Numbered from the stretch's first letter, positions 22,961-35,559 are shown. The stretch: DNA of 64,000 nt from Albugo candida (GCA_040437565.1 JBDOQK010000016.1:186001-250000), one strand, 5' to 3'. Notes: generated by a model from the sequence alone, not told the origin. Program-made: numbers and translations.

Positions 22961-25900
22961 TCAAAGTGCGTCGAGTTTCCAAAGTCAAAATTGTTGAAAG
23001 CAATCGATGGTAGTCTAAGTTCAATAACATCAGCCGACAATTCCTCTTTATATTGATATGTGTTACTTGTGCAATCACTTTAGTCTTCACGGTACGGTCA
23101 GATCGATAAAGCTTTCGGAACCAAATGAAGAAGAATAACTGGCTCGACCACTCGACAAGCTATCATGGTCGAAATGTGCCTCCGAGTTGATCAATTTGCT
23201 GTCCTGTTCAAATTGCTTGACCCTTAAAGAAACTATTGACTGGAAGCGTGGCGCGACATACGCATCCTGATGGATATAATCCATGGTTCTCCAGGTGTCA
23301 CTCTCGAACTCTGGCATGCGCGCGCTTGCTGATAATTCCATGCTGTTGGGAGCTGTAATCATTGCGCTGCTTCTCGTCACACTGGTACCACTCTTTTGTT
23401 CTAATAGATTCTGCTTCGAATCCATATTCATGGTGGTGTAATCAGTATCCGTTCCCGCTATTTTGTTGCTTGGCATTGAGCGTTTTCTCACTAGCAAACG
23501 TTCACAAAACTTTGACGTTTTGGATTTCTGCTCAGTGTGATGTCTATTTTCATCATGAAATGACGCTGTGTCCGATAATTCATTCTCATCGAGCAACTCC
23601 CGTAGCGCTTGCATTTTCGAACAGCGATTTAGTACCTCTAACGAATCACGCTCTGGTTCGGTGTCATTTCTAACAACGAGACTTGTATCTGTACGTGTAT
23701 CGCAGCGAGGCATGAATGAGTCTGATATAAAGCTCTCGCTAGTCGGATGACGTGCCTGTGTACTAGTTCCATGCATTGACAATAGCTGCATCTGCAGTCT
23801 ATCGATTTCGCGTTGCATCATCTCAATGACCTGAGCTTCGCGATGCTGCTGTGCACGACGTCGTTTTCCGACGAACAAATTGTAAAAAACCTCGTCAATT
23901 TTGAATCGAAAGAGGTGGCGAAATCCTTTATCGCTCTCTTTCCGTACAGATTGACAAGATTTTGGCAGGTACTCGATAGGAAGTACGTGTCGATGTGTGA
24001 CTTGATGAAGTAGCTTTTTATGTGTGGATAATTGCATATATAGTTCACAAATCTCTCGATCTTTTTCCCGTAAAGTTGTCTGTAATCGCTTGACCATCCA
24101 TTTGGTGTTATCATTCGATGTGGAATTTACCAATTGACCATTTTCTTTTCGCACCAATGCAACTCCGCAACACGTGTGCTTGTCGCTGTCAACGATATTC
24201 AACGCAGTTTGTATCTGCTGTCGAGATGTATTCTCTCGCAATTCTTTCTGCAAGGTGCTGACTGTGCTTTCGAGTTTCGAGATCGCATTTTGCTGCGATT
24301 GCGCAATTCGAATTAGTACATTTCTCTCATAAGATAAGCTTTCGACATCACAGCTACGCATCGACTGTTGTTCTTNNNNNNNNNNNNNNNNNNNNNNNNN
24401 NNNNNNNNNNNNNNNNNNNNNNNNNNNNNNNNNNNNNNNNNNNNNNNNNNNNNNNNNNNNNNNNNNNNNNNNNNNTCAGTTCTCCAATCTGGATCCCTGC
24501 ATTGCTAGTCTTTGGCTTGTTTATGGGGATGATTGGATCTGTGGCCTTTGGTGTTGGCATCACGTCTCATCCCGTACGTCGTATGGGAGCAATGATGGCG
24601 CAGAAATTGAAACACATGGGTATCATGCAGCGTATAATGTATTCCAAATCGGCTTAATCAAAGTGCGTCGAGTTTCCAAAGTCAAAATTGTTGAAAGCAA
24701 TCGATGGTAGTCTAAGTTCAATAACATCAGCCGACAATTCCTCTTTATATTGATATGTGTTACTTGTGCAATCACTTTAGTCTTCACGGTACGGTCAGAT
24801 CGATAAAGCTTTCGGAACCAAATGAAGAAGAATAACTGGCTCGACCACTCGACAAGCTATCATGGTCGAAATGTGCCTCCGAGTTGATCAATTTGCTGTC
24901 CTGTTCAAATTGCTTGACCCTTAAAGAAACTATTGACTGGAAGCGTGGCGCGACATACGCATCCTGATGGATATAATCCATGGTTCTCCAGGTGTCACTC
25001 TCGAACTCTGGCATGCGCGCGCTTGCTGATAATTCCATGCTGTTGGGAGCTGTAATCATTGCGCTGCTTCTCGTCACACTGGTACCACTCTTTTGTTCTA
25101 ATAGATTCTGCTTCGAATCCATATTCATGGTGGTGTAATCAGTATCCGTTCCCGCTATTTTGTTGCTTGGCATTGAGCGTTTTCTCACTAGCAAACGTTC
25201 ACAAAACTTTGACGTTTTGGATTTCTGCTCAGTGTGATGTCTATTTTCATCATGAAATGACGCTGTGTCCGATAATTCATTCTCATCGAGCAACTCCCGT
25301 AGCGCTTGCATTTTCGAACAGCGATTTAGTACCTCTAACGAATCACGCTCTGGTTCGGTGTCATTTCTAACAACGAGACTTGTATCTGTACGTGTATCGC
25401 AGCGAGGCATGAATGAGTCTGATATAAAGCTCTCGCTAGTCGGATGACGTGCCTGTGTACTAGTTCCATGCATTGACAATAGCTGCATCTGCAGTCTATC
25501 GATTTCGCGTTGCATCATCTCAATGACCTGAGCTTCGCGATGCTGCTGTGCACGACGTCGTTTTCCGACGAACAAATTGTAAAAAACCTCGTCAATTTTG
25601 AATCGAAAGAGGTGGCGAAATCCTTTATCGCTCTCTTTCCGTACAGATTGACAAGATTTTGGCAGGTACTCGATAGGAAGTACGTGTCGATGTGTGACTT
25701 GATGAAGTAGCTTTTTATGTGTGGATAATTGCATATATAGTTCACAAATCTCTCGATCTTTTTCCCGTAAAGTTGTCTGTAATCGCTTGACCATCCATTT
25801 GGTGTTATCATTCGATGTGGAATTTACCAATTGACCATTTTCTTTTCGCACCAATGCAACTCCGCAACACGTGTGCTTGTCGCTGTCAACGATATTCAAC

Positions 25901-26072
25901 GCAGTTTGTATCTGCTGTCGAGATGTATTCTCTCGCAATTCTTTCTGCAAGGTGCTGACTGTGCTTTCGAGTTTCGAGATCGCATTTTGCTGCGATTGCG
26001 CAATTCGAATTAGTACATTTCTCTCATAAGATAAGCTTTCGACATCACAGCTACGCATCGACTGTTGTTCTT
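22779..26072. repeat. Assembly gap with 1.6-kb duplicated flank
   Basis: Ns fill 24376-24475. Bases 22779-24375 (1597 bp) reappear as 24476-26072, identical as far as I can compare. The copy includes the 3' end of the C2 gene and most of the coiled-coil gene, making both look duplicated. Confidence 0.95.
23087..24375 (-). pseudogene. Artefactual truncated copy of the coiled-coil gene
   Basis: Same sequence as 24784-26072 but cut at its 5' end by the gap. This is the other end of the contig overlap, not a second gene; annotate only the complete copy at 24784-26136. Confidence 0.9.
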
Positions 26073-26136
26073 CCTTTTCTTGCGCTGTAGAAGCACTCAA
26101 TGGCGGCAGCATTATGGCCTCATTTTCTATATACAT
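24784..26136 (-). CDS. Coiled-coil protein of unknown function
   Basis: A single open frame of 450 aa from the ATG at 26136 (an in-frame GTG lies two codons upstream). Two segments have heptad character: about residues 35-75 (ISKLESTVSTLQKEL) and about 190-215 (MMQREIDRLQMQLLSM), the latter after a basic KRRRAQQHREAQ stretch. The C-terminal half is Ser/Thr-rich with no domain I recognise. Probably structural or scaffolding; no function assigned. It is convergent with the C2-domain gene, about 125 bp apart. Confidence 0.65.
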   Translation of the reverse strand: MYIENEAIMLPPLSASTAQEKEEQQSMRSCDVESLSYERNVLIRIAQSQQNAISKLESTVSTLQKELRENTSRQQIQTALNIVDSDKHTCCGVALVRKENGQLVNSTSNDNTKWMVKRLQTTLREKDREICELYMQLSTHKKLLHQVTHRHVLPIEYLPKSCQSVRKESDKGFRHLFRFKIDEVFYNLFVGKRRRAQQHREAQVIEMMQREIDRLQMQLLSMHGTSTQARHPTSESFISDSFMPRCDTRTDTSLVVRNDTEPERDSLEVLNRCSKMQALRELLDENELSDTASFHDENRHHTEQKSKTSKFCERLLVRKRSMPSNKIAGTDTDYTTMNMDSKQNLLEQKSGTSVTRSSAMITAPNSMELSASARMPEFESDTWRTMDYIHQDAYVAPRFQSIVSLRVKQFEQDSKLINSEAHFDHDSLSSGRASYSSSFGSESFIDLTVP

Positions 26137-26503
26137 TATCACTGTACTTTAGTATGACGCACTTTTCTCTTTGCCTTCCAACCACTATCGAGAACAATAA
26201 ATTGTATTCTATGCACTGGCGTAGAAACTTGATAACCCTATGCTATACGATTATAACCAGACACAAACGGGTTGCATTTCAAGGAATGTAAAAAGTATCG
26301 AAGACTAGCGTCTGTATCCAATTCTACCCTAAACAGCTACTTAGAGTGGAGGGAGACATTCGGCGTTTCAATCGAATGCCGAATGCAGCCATTGGCGCGT
26401 CTTGAAGGTCAGTCCTTTTATGATATAAAGGCCATCTTGCCTCGTTTATAAATCTACACGCATTTGTACCGAAATGCACTGAAGCTTGCGACAATACTAC
26501 CCT
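26137..26503. other. Intergenic region, no feature seen
   Basis: About 370 bp, AT-rich, upstream of the coiled-coil gene and downstream of the next small gene. Nothing recognised. Confidence 0.5.
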
Positions 26504-26815
26504 CTATACTTTTTCACTCCGAATATCTTTCATCAAGCGAGTTCGAATCTCACACCATTGCATCATCTCAGCGAATGATTGCTTTTCACCCATCACGCAA
26601 CAACCGAATAGATCGTTGGATCTAGAAAATTCTCGAATCTGATAACAGCTGATATGATTCGTGGTCAAGGATAAGGTGATGTGCTTCACGTAAGGCTTCC
26701 GATTAAATTCACACGTTTTGATCTCGCTACCCTCAAGCCTGCTCGATAGAATAATCAAGTGTGGACAGTAGGGGATCGTATAACGAGGCGCTTCAATTTC
26801 GAGCGCTTTACTCAT
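26504..26815 (-). CDS. Small hypothetical protein
   Basis: An ATG-initiated 103-aa frame. The residue pattern (HITLSLTTNHISCYQI, then FAEMMQWCEIRTRLMKDI) suggests beta strands followed by a C-terminal helix, which loosely recalls a PH-like fold, but no signature proves it. It may be a real small gene; no function assigned. Confidence 0.45.
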   Translation of the reverse strand: MSKALEIEAPRYTIPYCPHLIILSSRLEGSEIKTCEFNRKPYVKHITLSLTTNHISCYQIREFSRSNDLFGCCVMGEKQSFAEMMQWCEIRTRLMKDIRSEKV

Positions 26816-26920
26816 TCATCGACACTAAATTAGCCCATATTGACATAGGAGATTCGTCTCAACGCTTATATATCCCATATAAATAATCAGTGATTCTACA
26901 TTGGAATTGGATGGGCTGCA

Positions 26921-27149
26921 TCATCGCACCCTCCTTTTCTTGCTGACTAAGCATTTTTCGATTGTTGTCAGCAATTGTAAATCTTGGAATCCCTTTGCAT
27001 AAAGTGATTGCGCACGTACCGGTGTGACGAGGAGGCCTCCCTTCGAAATTGACAATTTTAGTGCGAATGGCGAAATTGAGTTATGTGACATCAGTAGCTC
27101 TCCGCAAAATCTAAGAGCTAGTGTACCAGGTACTGTACCAGTAATTTGG
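26921..27149 (-). CDS. Possible 3' fragment of an unidentified gene cut by a gap
   Basis: The minus strand is open from the gap edge (27149) to a stop at 26921, 75 residues with a protein-like composition (SKGGLLVTPVRAQSLYAKGF) and a basic end KKRRVR. The 5' part, if any, lies in the gap. A competing plus-strand frame exists, so the call is weak. Confidence 0.25.
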
Positions 27150-27249
27150 NNNNNNNNNNNNNNNNNNNNNNNNNNNNNNNNNNNNNNNNNNNNNNNNNNN
27201 NNNNNNNNNNNNNNNNNNNNNNNNNNNNNNNNNNNNNNNNNNNNNNNNN
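27150..27249. other. Assembly gap without visible overlap
   Basis: 100 Ns. The two flanks do not share sequence, so real sequence is missing here, including the expected N-terminus of VPS15. Confidence 0.9.
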
Positions 27250-30200
27250 CCGAGATCACTCGTTTTCGTCTGCTGTGGACTCTTTCTCGCAATATCGAAC
27301 ATACATGATGGACTACTCCTTACACTATATCAAGATCATATTTGTCTCAGTAATTGGCAATAATAAATTCTTAAAAACAATTTACGGCAAAATGGAAGAG
27401 AATGATCTCGGAACTGTGCCAATTGTCATGAAAATATACAAGAAGAGTCATGCCCATGAACGACTGGAAGACATCCGTCTTCATCTCAAAAAGATCCAGC
27501 GAGTCTTTCGACCGGTACACCGTTATCCGAATGTGATTATGTATCAAGATTTTCAAGTCTCAGCCAAGTATCCGGTCGCGTATCTTGTGCGGCCTTTTGT
27601 AGCAAATAATCTGTACGATCGAATCCATTCCCGACCATTTTTGACCCTGACAGAGAAAGTATGGATTGCTTTTCAGTTACTCAAAGCACTGGTGCAGATT
27701 CACTCGCTAAAAGTGTGTCATGGAGATATCAAGCTTGAGAACTGTATGCTTACGACGTGGAACTGGGTCCTTCTGACTGATTTTGCACCATTCAAGCCCA
27801 CATTGGTACCAGAGAATGATCCAACAGAGTATCATTACTACTTTTGTGCAATTGATAATCCGAGAAGAAGCTGTACTCTCGCTCCTGAGCGATTTTATAC
27901 CACCGAAGGTTACAAAAATAATAAATTGGAGAAACGGGGTATCGACCACGATGATGCTGTTAGTGTCAGTAAAGACGGTCAGGATGTGGCACAAAACCGG
28001 GCAGGAATCAAGAATCTGATAGGTGACTTGACGATTGCGGAAGGGAATAGCAGTGATAGAGAGAGGATGGAAGCATGGATGCTTTCAAATCTGGCCAATT
28101 CAAAAGTCACTTTGGAGGAAGCCGATCGGCATCTGTCAAAAACAAAGTACAGATCAAGGTCAGAGATTGTTGACGAAAAAGATACTTTTAGTAATAGATC
28201 ATCAAAACAAGCTACAAAATCTCAAAAAGGTACTTGATTCCGTCCATTATTTTCTCACTCTGATTCGCTTCTTTAGACGATGAACCCACTGCTTCGAAGA
28301 ACTCAACTTCTTCTCGAATCGACAGTCTCAAGCCAGCGATGGACATTTTCTCCGCCGGATGTGTGATCGCGGAAGTCTTTTTGGGTGGAAAATCACTTTT
28401 TGATTTGACAAGCTTGCTCAAATATCGCCTTTCTGGCGATGTCAGTCCAATCGCAGCTACGTTAGAAAAGATCAAATATCCAGCGCTGGAAAAATTGATA
28501 CTTCACATGATACAGCTAGATTCGCAGGCTCGATGGACAGCTGCACAATACATGGAAAGATTCAAAGACACCGTTTTCCCTCCATATTTTGAGAATTTTC
28601 TATTTAGCTTTTTTTCAGATACTTTATCCCATGCGGGGCGATCATCCGATAGCCGAATATCTATAGTTGCCAAGTACTACAGACAAATGGTGAAAGCATC
28701 GACGGGTTTCGACGATAAAGAGGGAGAAAAGTTCTTCATCTGGCGACTCAAAAATCATGAAAATTACGAGCTTGTAAGCTCTTGGACTGAAGAGGCAGGA
28801 ATAAAGGCAAAGTCTGACTCCGCAGCACTATCTACACCTCGTGTTCCAGGACTGGACATGACAGAAACTAAAAAATGTACCGTGGATAGTGGGCAGCAAT
28901 CGAATACGAAATTGTATCAGCAATACATTTCACAATTGAGGATTGCAAGCTTTCAAGGTCAGCAGGACGGTGGGAAAACGATACTGAAGGCGAATCAATC
29001 GGATACGAGGATAGATTCAATACGGACACAACGCGTAGGAAATGGATCGATTTCTACGCTAAACCCTTTATGGAAAGAAAATGAGACTAACGGAATCATG
29101 ATCACTTTATCTATTATTACATCTTGTCTACGTCATGTTCGACGTACCCATAGCAAGCTCACAGCATTGTTCCTCATCCATGCTTTATCACGCTTTGTGA
29201 CCGACGAAATACGTCTGCAGAGGCTTATACCCTACATACTGGAGTCTATTACGGATAAAAGCGCATTGGTACGAGCACAAGCAATTCGAAGTACTGCATT
29301 TATATTGGATTTGATTACTGTTGTACCTCTTGCCGATGCTTCGGTCTTCACTCAGTACATTTTTCCTACAATAACTCCTTCCATCTCCGACAGCGACATC
29401 TCTGTCCGGATAGCATTCGCGGAATGTCTTCCTTGTATGGCGTCAGTTGCTCGGCGATTTGTAGAAATCACTGAGACGCTGAGGTTCAAAATGCATCAAA
29501 CTTCACAGTCTTCAAAGCCACCGACATCATCGTCATCGGCTGCAACGACGAACGAGTCCAATGCTTTGTATTCTTACCAGTGCGAAAAATTAATCAATCA
29601 GCTTCATCAGCTTGTCTCCAACCTTATGATACAATTGAATCTTTCTGATCGGCCGAATTCTCATTTCGTGAAACGAGCGCTTTTGCTCGATCTCACACGT
29701 CTGAGTGTTTTTTTTGGGCGCAAGAAAACTGTCGATTTTCTCCTTCCTCAACTCATCACATTCACGAACAATCGAAATGGTGAGCTCCGTCGGGCGGTAT
29801 TTGACGGAATCGCTGGCGTCTGCGTATTTGTTGGCAAAATAACGGTTGAGTCGTACATACTTCCGCACCTCCAGCAAGCTCTACACGATACAGAAGAACA
29901 CGTGGTTGTGTCGGCACTGCAGTGTTTACGGTCTCTAGTTCAAATTGGTTTGTTTCATCGGCGTTATAGTGGCATGAAAACCCATCTTTTTAGCGCGTGT
30001 AGTGCATCAATGTGCACGGAATCTCTGATCGATAAAGCATCATCTGCGATTTCTCTGATAAGTCACCCATCTTGGTGGGTACGAGATACTGTCTTCCGAG
30101 TATTGGCAAGTATTGTGATGCAACTGGGTATCATCGATACTGAGATATTCCTAGTTCCTCTTATACGCCCGTACCTGAAAAAACCTCTGGCGCTATCTCA

Positions 30201-33192
30201 TATCGCATTTTCGACCACCCCAAGCAAGTCGATTGCTCAGGCGAATGATGCCGAAAGTATTGTTTTCACCATCCTCCGCGATTGCTGTATGACTTCTTTT
30301 CGACGCAAGTTGTTTGATGGAGGAAATAGCGGAAAAGCTGGGAATGTGGAAGCAAATTCCATCGAGGAAGGCGTTGTGATGAGAGATGAGGTCGGCAAGC
30401 GAAACTTTGCTTCGATAAAGTCTCAACTTGAAGTGGCTGGATCGGCTTTTACCGAAATTGGGTCCCGCATGCAGAGATACCCAGAGAGACGTGAGGTATC
30501 CAACATGGTCGAGCCGCCAATTCCTCTCCGGGTGGACGCGCCAACGTCAAAAAGCGGGAAGATTCGATCCGTGCGAGCAAATGTATATGCATTACGAGTA
30601 CCCGACATGCGATTTGCACTCGTTGTAAATTCACTCGATGGTGCCAAAAGTGATATGACGTTTATCGATCAGTCCAACAGTTTCGCTATCATCGATACTG
30701 GACCACACAAAAAGAATGTGGGTCCCGCTGCTTTGAGTAGGAGTGCAAGTCTAAAGTATCCAGCCTCGATTGATGATATTGTCCAACAGTACGGACTCAA
30801 AATTCCAAGTGTTCCTGCTTCTGTCACATCCAAATCAGTATTTAAAAATGACAAGCGAAGTACGTCGTCATCCCATGAGTATCCTACGCCGAATGTCCAT
30901 TCTGTACCGAGCTTTAGTGACTCAAATGCGTCAAAGTATGGCACAAATTTTCAACGTCCTGAGCTTCCAAATGCATCAGCTCGATTTGACACAAAAGATC
31001 AGGAACCCGCAACCCAATCAAACATAGATCTGGCGATTTTAGAGCCTCATGGATTACTTTTACGGCTGAAAGCACTGCAGATACCTTGCTTGCCCCCTGA
31101 TTTTGGTGCACTGCAAGCTTCGAACGGCTCCGGGAAGCACTACTCTATGTATGCAGATTACAACAGCGCGTTCAGTATATTCCAACCAGCTCAACTCAAT
31201 CTCTCTAGAAAGGACAAGTGTGTCCGCAGCCTGGATGGAATTGGTGCTAATGGCAGTGAAGGTGTTCTGGCCTCGCTCGACGAAGATGTTGAGGCGACAA
31301 ATGCGCGACTACAAGCAACTTCGTTCGTTCGACCGGCTTCTGAGTTTATCTTGGATACGGAAAAACTCACCTCTGAAGAGCATATATGGCGTCCGCGAAA
31401 GAATGTGCTCGTGGCGGAGTTTTCTGAGCATACTGATCCGGTCATTCGCATCAAAGCCGCCCAAGATAGCTCTTTTCTGGCATCAGCTTCTCTTGATGGT
31501 ACAGTCAAGATCTGGTCATTGAATTCGCTTCATGACAAAAAGAAACACAAGTCGAGAGCCGCTTTTGACATTCAGGACGGAATGCTCACAGATATGTTGG
31601 TGCTCGATAATTCTCATTCAGTGATTTGCTCTTCGCTAACTGGGAATCTCCAAGTGTTTCGCATTGAAAGGGTGAGTAAGAATCGATTCCACGCAGACCA
31701 AAAGCGTTTCGCTTCTTACGACGTCACAATCGTGAGTGAGATCAAAGCACAAGCTGATCCGATCATGGCGCTTGATTATTTCAATACAATTACCGAAGCC
31801 TTGGTCATTTATGCTACATGGTCCGGGACTATACATGCATGGGATCTTCGTGTTCATCGCGGTGCCTGGACGATCCAGGTGCCATTGCAGCTGGGGTACG
31901 TCACTTGTATGGCACACTCACCCGGACTGATGTGGCTGACAGCTGCAACAAGTAAAGGATTTCTCTGTCTATGGGACTTGCGCTTTCTGGTGCTACTTCG
32001 CGTTTGGAGGCACTCATCTCGACGTCCAATCCATCGTATTCTTGCATGCCCAAAAAAACACAACGGGAAAATGAACGGTGATGCGCTCGCATACATATCG
32101 ACCGAAGATGGATATGTCTCACTATTCGACCTGAATACCGGAAAATGTCACGGAATTTATCGTTCCATGACATCTGAAAGAGTCGAAGGAATAGAAGCAA
32201 TGCGGTCTTCAGTGTTGCACCATATTCCTTTTTCAAGAAAAGGAGGCATTTTGGGCACAAATGGTCTTAAAGATGCGATCGAAGAGATCGACTCGACTTC
32301 TCACTCCAATCAAAATTCAATTGTTCGTTCGATTATTTCTCCGATGACGCATTATGCAAGTGCACAGGAGGCCATTATCACTGGAGGTGACGATGGAAGA
32401 ATTCGTTACTGGGATCTCCAGCACCCTGAAGCCGGATTCACAGTATGTGGCGAAGGTGACTGCAGCTCTATTTATGAAGAAAGCACAGCGATGCAAAATG
32501 AAATAAAGCTTCCGACTTCAACAAAACGGTTTGTTAATCCACGTAAAGTCTCTCAACCATGCGGGGAAGCTTCCTNNNNNNNNNNNNNNNNNNNNNNNNN
32601 NNNNNNNNNNNNNNNNNNNNNNNNNNNNNNNNNNNNNNNNNNNNNNNNNNNNNNNNNNNNNNNNNNNNNNNNNNNAAAAGGAGGCATTTTGGGCACAAAT
32701 GGTCTTAAAGATGCGATCGAAGAGATCGACTCGACTTCTCACTCCAATCAAAATTCAATTGTTCGTTCGATTATTTCTCCGATGACGCATTATGCAAGTG
32801 CACAGGAGGCCATTATCACTGGAGGTGACGATGGAAGAATTCGTTACTGGGATCTCCAGCACCCTGAAGCCGGATTCACAGTATGTGGCGAAGGTGACTG
32901 CAGCTCTATTTATGAAGAAAGCACAGCGATGCAAAATGAAATAAAGCTTCCGACTTCAACAAAACGGTTTGTTAATCCACGTAAAGTCTCTCAACCATGC
33001 GGGGAAGCTTCCTCTCCGCCTGTGACAACGTGTTGGGAGCAGAAGAAAGATATGGAAACACACTCTGATATACAGAGAAAAGGAATAAGCTTGGAGAGCT
33101 CAAACTGCATTATTGACATGGCAATTGTCGATTTTCACGGTCCATTAGTTGCTTCCAGCACTCGCGCCGGTGTGGTGAAATTCTGGAGATAA
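27250..33192 (+). CDS. VPS15: VPS15 / PIK3R4, regulatory kinase of the PI3-kinase complex (5' partial)
   Basis: Regulatory subunit of the class III PI3-kinase VPS34 complex in endosomal sorting and autophagy. The N-terminus lies in the gap at 27150-27249; the frame is open from 27251. Exons up to 28229 and 28277-33192 are separated by a 47-nt intron. Order: kinase-like domain (IVMKIYKK with the ATP-site Lys; catalytic loop HGDIKLEN; DFA in place of DFG in LTDFAPFKPTLVPE; APERF), a central HEAT region, and C-terminal WD40 repeats (VKIWS, RYWDL, ending VVKFWR). Between APERF and MDIFSAGCVIAEVFL is an insertion of about 120 low-complexity residues. An in-frame 438-nt gap artefact (32238-33013) inflates the protein; collapsed length is about 1820 aa plus the missing start, longer than human PIK3R4 (1358). 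Confidence 0.93.
32238..33013. repeat. Assembly gap with duplicated flank inside VPS15
   Basis: Ns fill 32576-32675. Bases 32238-32575 (338 bp) reappear as 32676-33013. Gap plus copy is 438 nt, so the frame is preserved by chance. Confidence 0.93.
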
Positions 33193-33237
33193 GATCGAGG
33201 CCCGATTCTGTGAGATACGGTACACGATAGTATCAGG

Positions 33238-35559
33238 ATGCAATTTTCGACTGAGAATGCTCAAGCCATTGGACGTATATTGTTGGAAATCGAGTCGCAG
33301 CAGGAAAACGAGCAGTTACCATTTCCGACTAAACCAATTCGCTTATACAAGACACCATGTGACAATTACCTTCGCGTATTAGACACCAATTTGGAGCCAA
33401 TTAGTAGCAAAATGGTATAATGTTCAAATTCTATATAATGATTCCATTGACGAGTATTGTAGCTCGAAGCAATCGATGCTTTTCTAGAGAAAGACTGCAG
33501 TGATTCAAAAGCTAGAAAAAAGGCCAAGATTGCTGTGACAAGCTCGCAAACCGCTGCAATGGTTGAGCTACAGGATGCACTAAATCAGAACCAACTGACT
33601 TGGCTGGAATCGGATCGAATCGAAAACGGCCAAGTTAGACCTATAGAAAATAGACGTAGGGATTTCCAGGGCAATCTGCTTCATTTGATTGATTCAGCGT
33701 GCTCAACGTCTGCGAAATTGCGACTGCATGTCCATCACGATCCAGGAAAGCCCATTTTGACAGGGGAAAAGCACGTGGTTTACTGGCAGCGAAATACAAT
33801 GCGTACCGATGAAACGAATCTAGGTCTCTTAAATGCGTGCTTCTTGGCTAAGGCTTTGGATACTGCTGTTATTGTGATCATTTTATTGCCCCAATCTATT
33901 CTTCTTCCAGTTGAGTGTGCAAAAACAGCAACTGAAGCTTATAGTCGTGCTTCATACGCTGAGTTTGTCAACAACTTGCAAAGCCTTGGGATTGCTGCTT
34001 ATGGGATCACTACAAAATCAATCCGAAGCAAGTCCACGGAGCATCCGGGTCACGATACAATTGGCGGTTTTGAATTATTGAATGTTTTAGCGATGTTCAA
34101 CCCTTGTATGATAATTACGGACGATGCTTTCAATATTGGCTCCATTTTTGAAGTCGAGGCTCTATGTCATCTTATGAGAGAAAATAGCGATAAACTCGCA
34201 TGTCCTTTGTTGGCTGCTGACTCACAAAGCTTTGTGTCACCACGCATTTTGGATCGAGTGACTCGAGGTCAAGAGGCTACTTCATCGGCTGTAGATGGCG
34301 CAATATGCAGCGATAAAGCTCAATTCTCGAGAATACACACAGAACTTTTCACTGAATCTCTCTCGAATGGGCAGATTGAAAAAGATGGATTGAATTCGAT
34401 CATTAAGACTTTGACCCCATCTCGCCAAAGTCAGTGTCAACTTTTGGAGTTGGAGCAAGGACTGGACAAGTTTGACCTGGAGCTTGTCGACTGGTTCATT
34501 GTCAAAGGCTTGGCGTCAAAGGACCCATTCAAACGACTGTACACAGCTTCGGAGGGTATAAACGCATTGGATAGTATCGTTTCTCATCTATCTTCTGGAC
34601 CAACTATTCAAGAAGAGCTCCGAGGTGGTGGTATCATGTCTTTGCAGCCATTTATTCGCCACGGAACTCTCTCGTCAATCTATGTGATGCAACGAGTACT
34701 TTCAATGATCAATTTGGCAAAAGCTCGTGACAATCGCAAACAATTTGCCGCACTGAAAGTTTTACAATCGAGAGCAATGGAGTATTTGGTACGCGACAGA
34801 GATCACGCTTTGTATCTCTCGATGCAACTATCGTCGCGTTTGGTTTCTAGACCCCAACAATATGATTCTCAACTTGAGCCAACTCAACAGTTCAACTTTA
34901 CAACCACAACTCATTCATTAGACCCATCTCAATCATATTTGTGAGTACGCCTATGTCACGTCTTCTACTACCGATTCTTATTCACTTTTGCGTTCAGGGA
35001 TGCATATATTGAGATCTTACCGAAATGGGTCGCTGAGTCGTGTCGGGAAGGAGCGGGTGTGGGTAAAACGATAGAGGCTAGCAAATCACTTTATCCGCTA
35101 GAGTACGAATTGTCCAAGACAGAAGACTCATACTGGAATGACATTCAGGCCTTCCTTTACAATCGTCATTATCAACATCCACTAATGATTTTATATTGGG
35201 GTTACACTATTTTCAAGTCCAGCTCATCATTTCTGGAAGCATTGATGGTAAGACCATCTGACTTCCACACGCTCGTTCATGAATCAATGTCTTCTTTTTA
35301 AAAGCTGGTGGAACGTTTGATCACAAAATGCTCCCTTGGAGCGAGCACTTCACCGGATGAGATGTTTTTGCTTTGGATTCGGCTATTCGACATTTCAGGG
35401 ATGGATCAAGATAGAAAAGTATCGCCGTCTCCATCTACAAGTCTACCACAAGAGAAGCCGGTCAAGACAAACAACCAGCATCACGCCGAACTGGAAGCTT
35501 GGGAAGAAAGAATGGTTGAAGAACTCGCAAGACAACCGCATTTATCACTATGCTCTTGA
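33238..35559 (+). CDS. Degenerate class II photolyase-like protein
   Basis: Four exons (33238-33414, 33463-34940, 34998-35247, 35305-35559; introns 48, 57, 57 nt) join in frame to 719 aa. The layout follows class II CPD photolyases: an N-terminal alpha/beta domain (HVVYWQRNTMRTDETNLGLL, compare VVYW..RDQR..DNWAL), then LQPFIRHGTLSSIYVMQRV (compare LSPYLHFG..SAQR), then LSKTEDSYWNDIQ and HPLMILYWGYTIF (compare DPLWNASQ and HGFMRMYWAKKILEW). After this the enzymes have NDKYEIDGRDP..Y.G..WSI, which binds flavin; here that segment is absent and replaced by an unrelated Ser/Pro/Glu-rich tail. The family assignment is from partial motifs, and lack of photolyase activity is inference. It starts 45 bp after the VPS15 stop on the same strand. 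Confidence 0.65.

Noticed and set aside
22779-26072. Genuine tandem duplication of the coiled-coil gene
   Set aside because: The repeat borders coincide exactly with a 100-N gap, the copies appear identical, and nine other gaps show the same pattern.
26911-26946. Short MGC-starting frame just before the gap, as first exon of VPS15
   Set aside because: It resembles a myristoylated start but ends in a stop after 11 codons with no GT donor before it.
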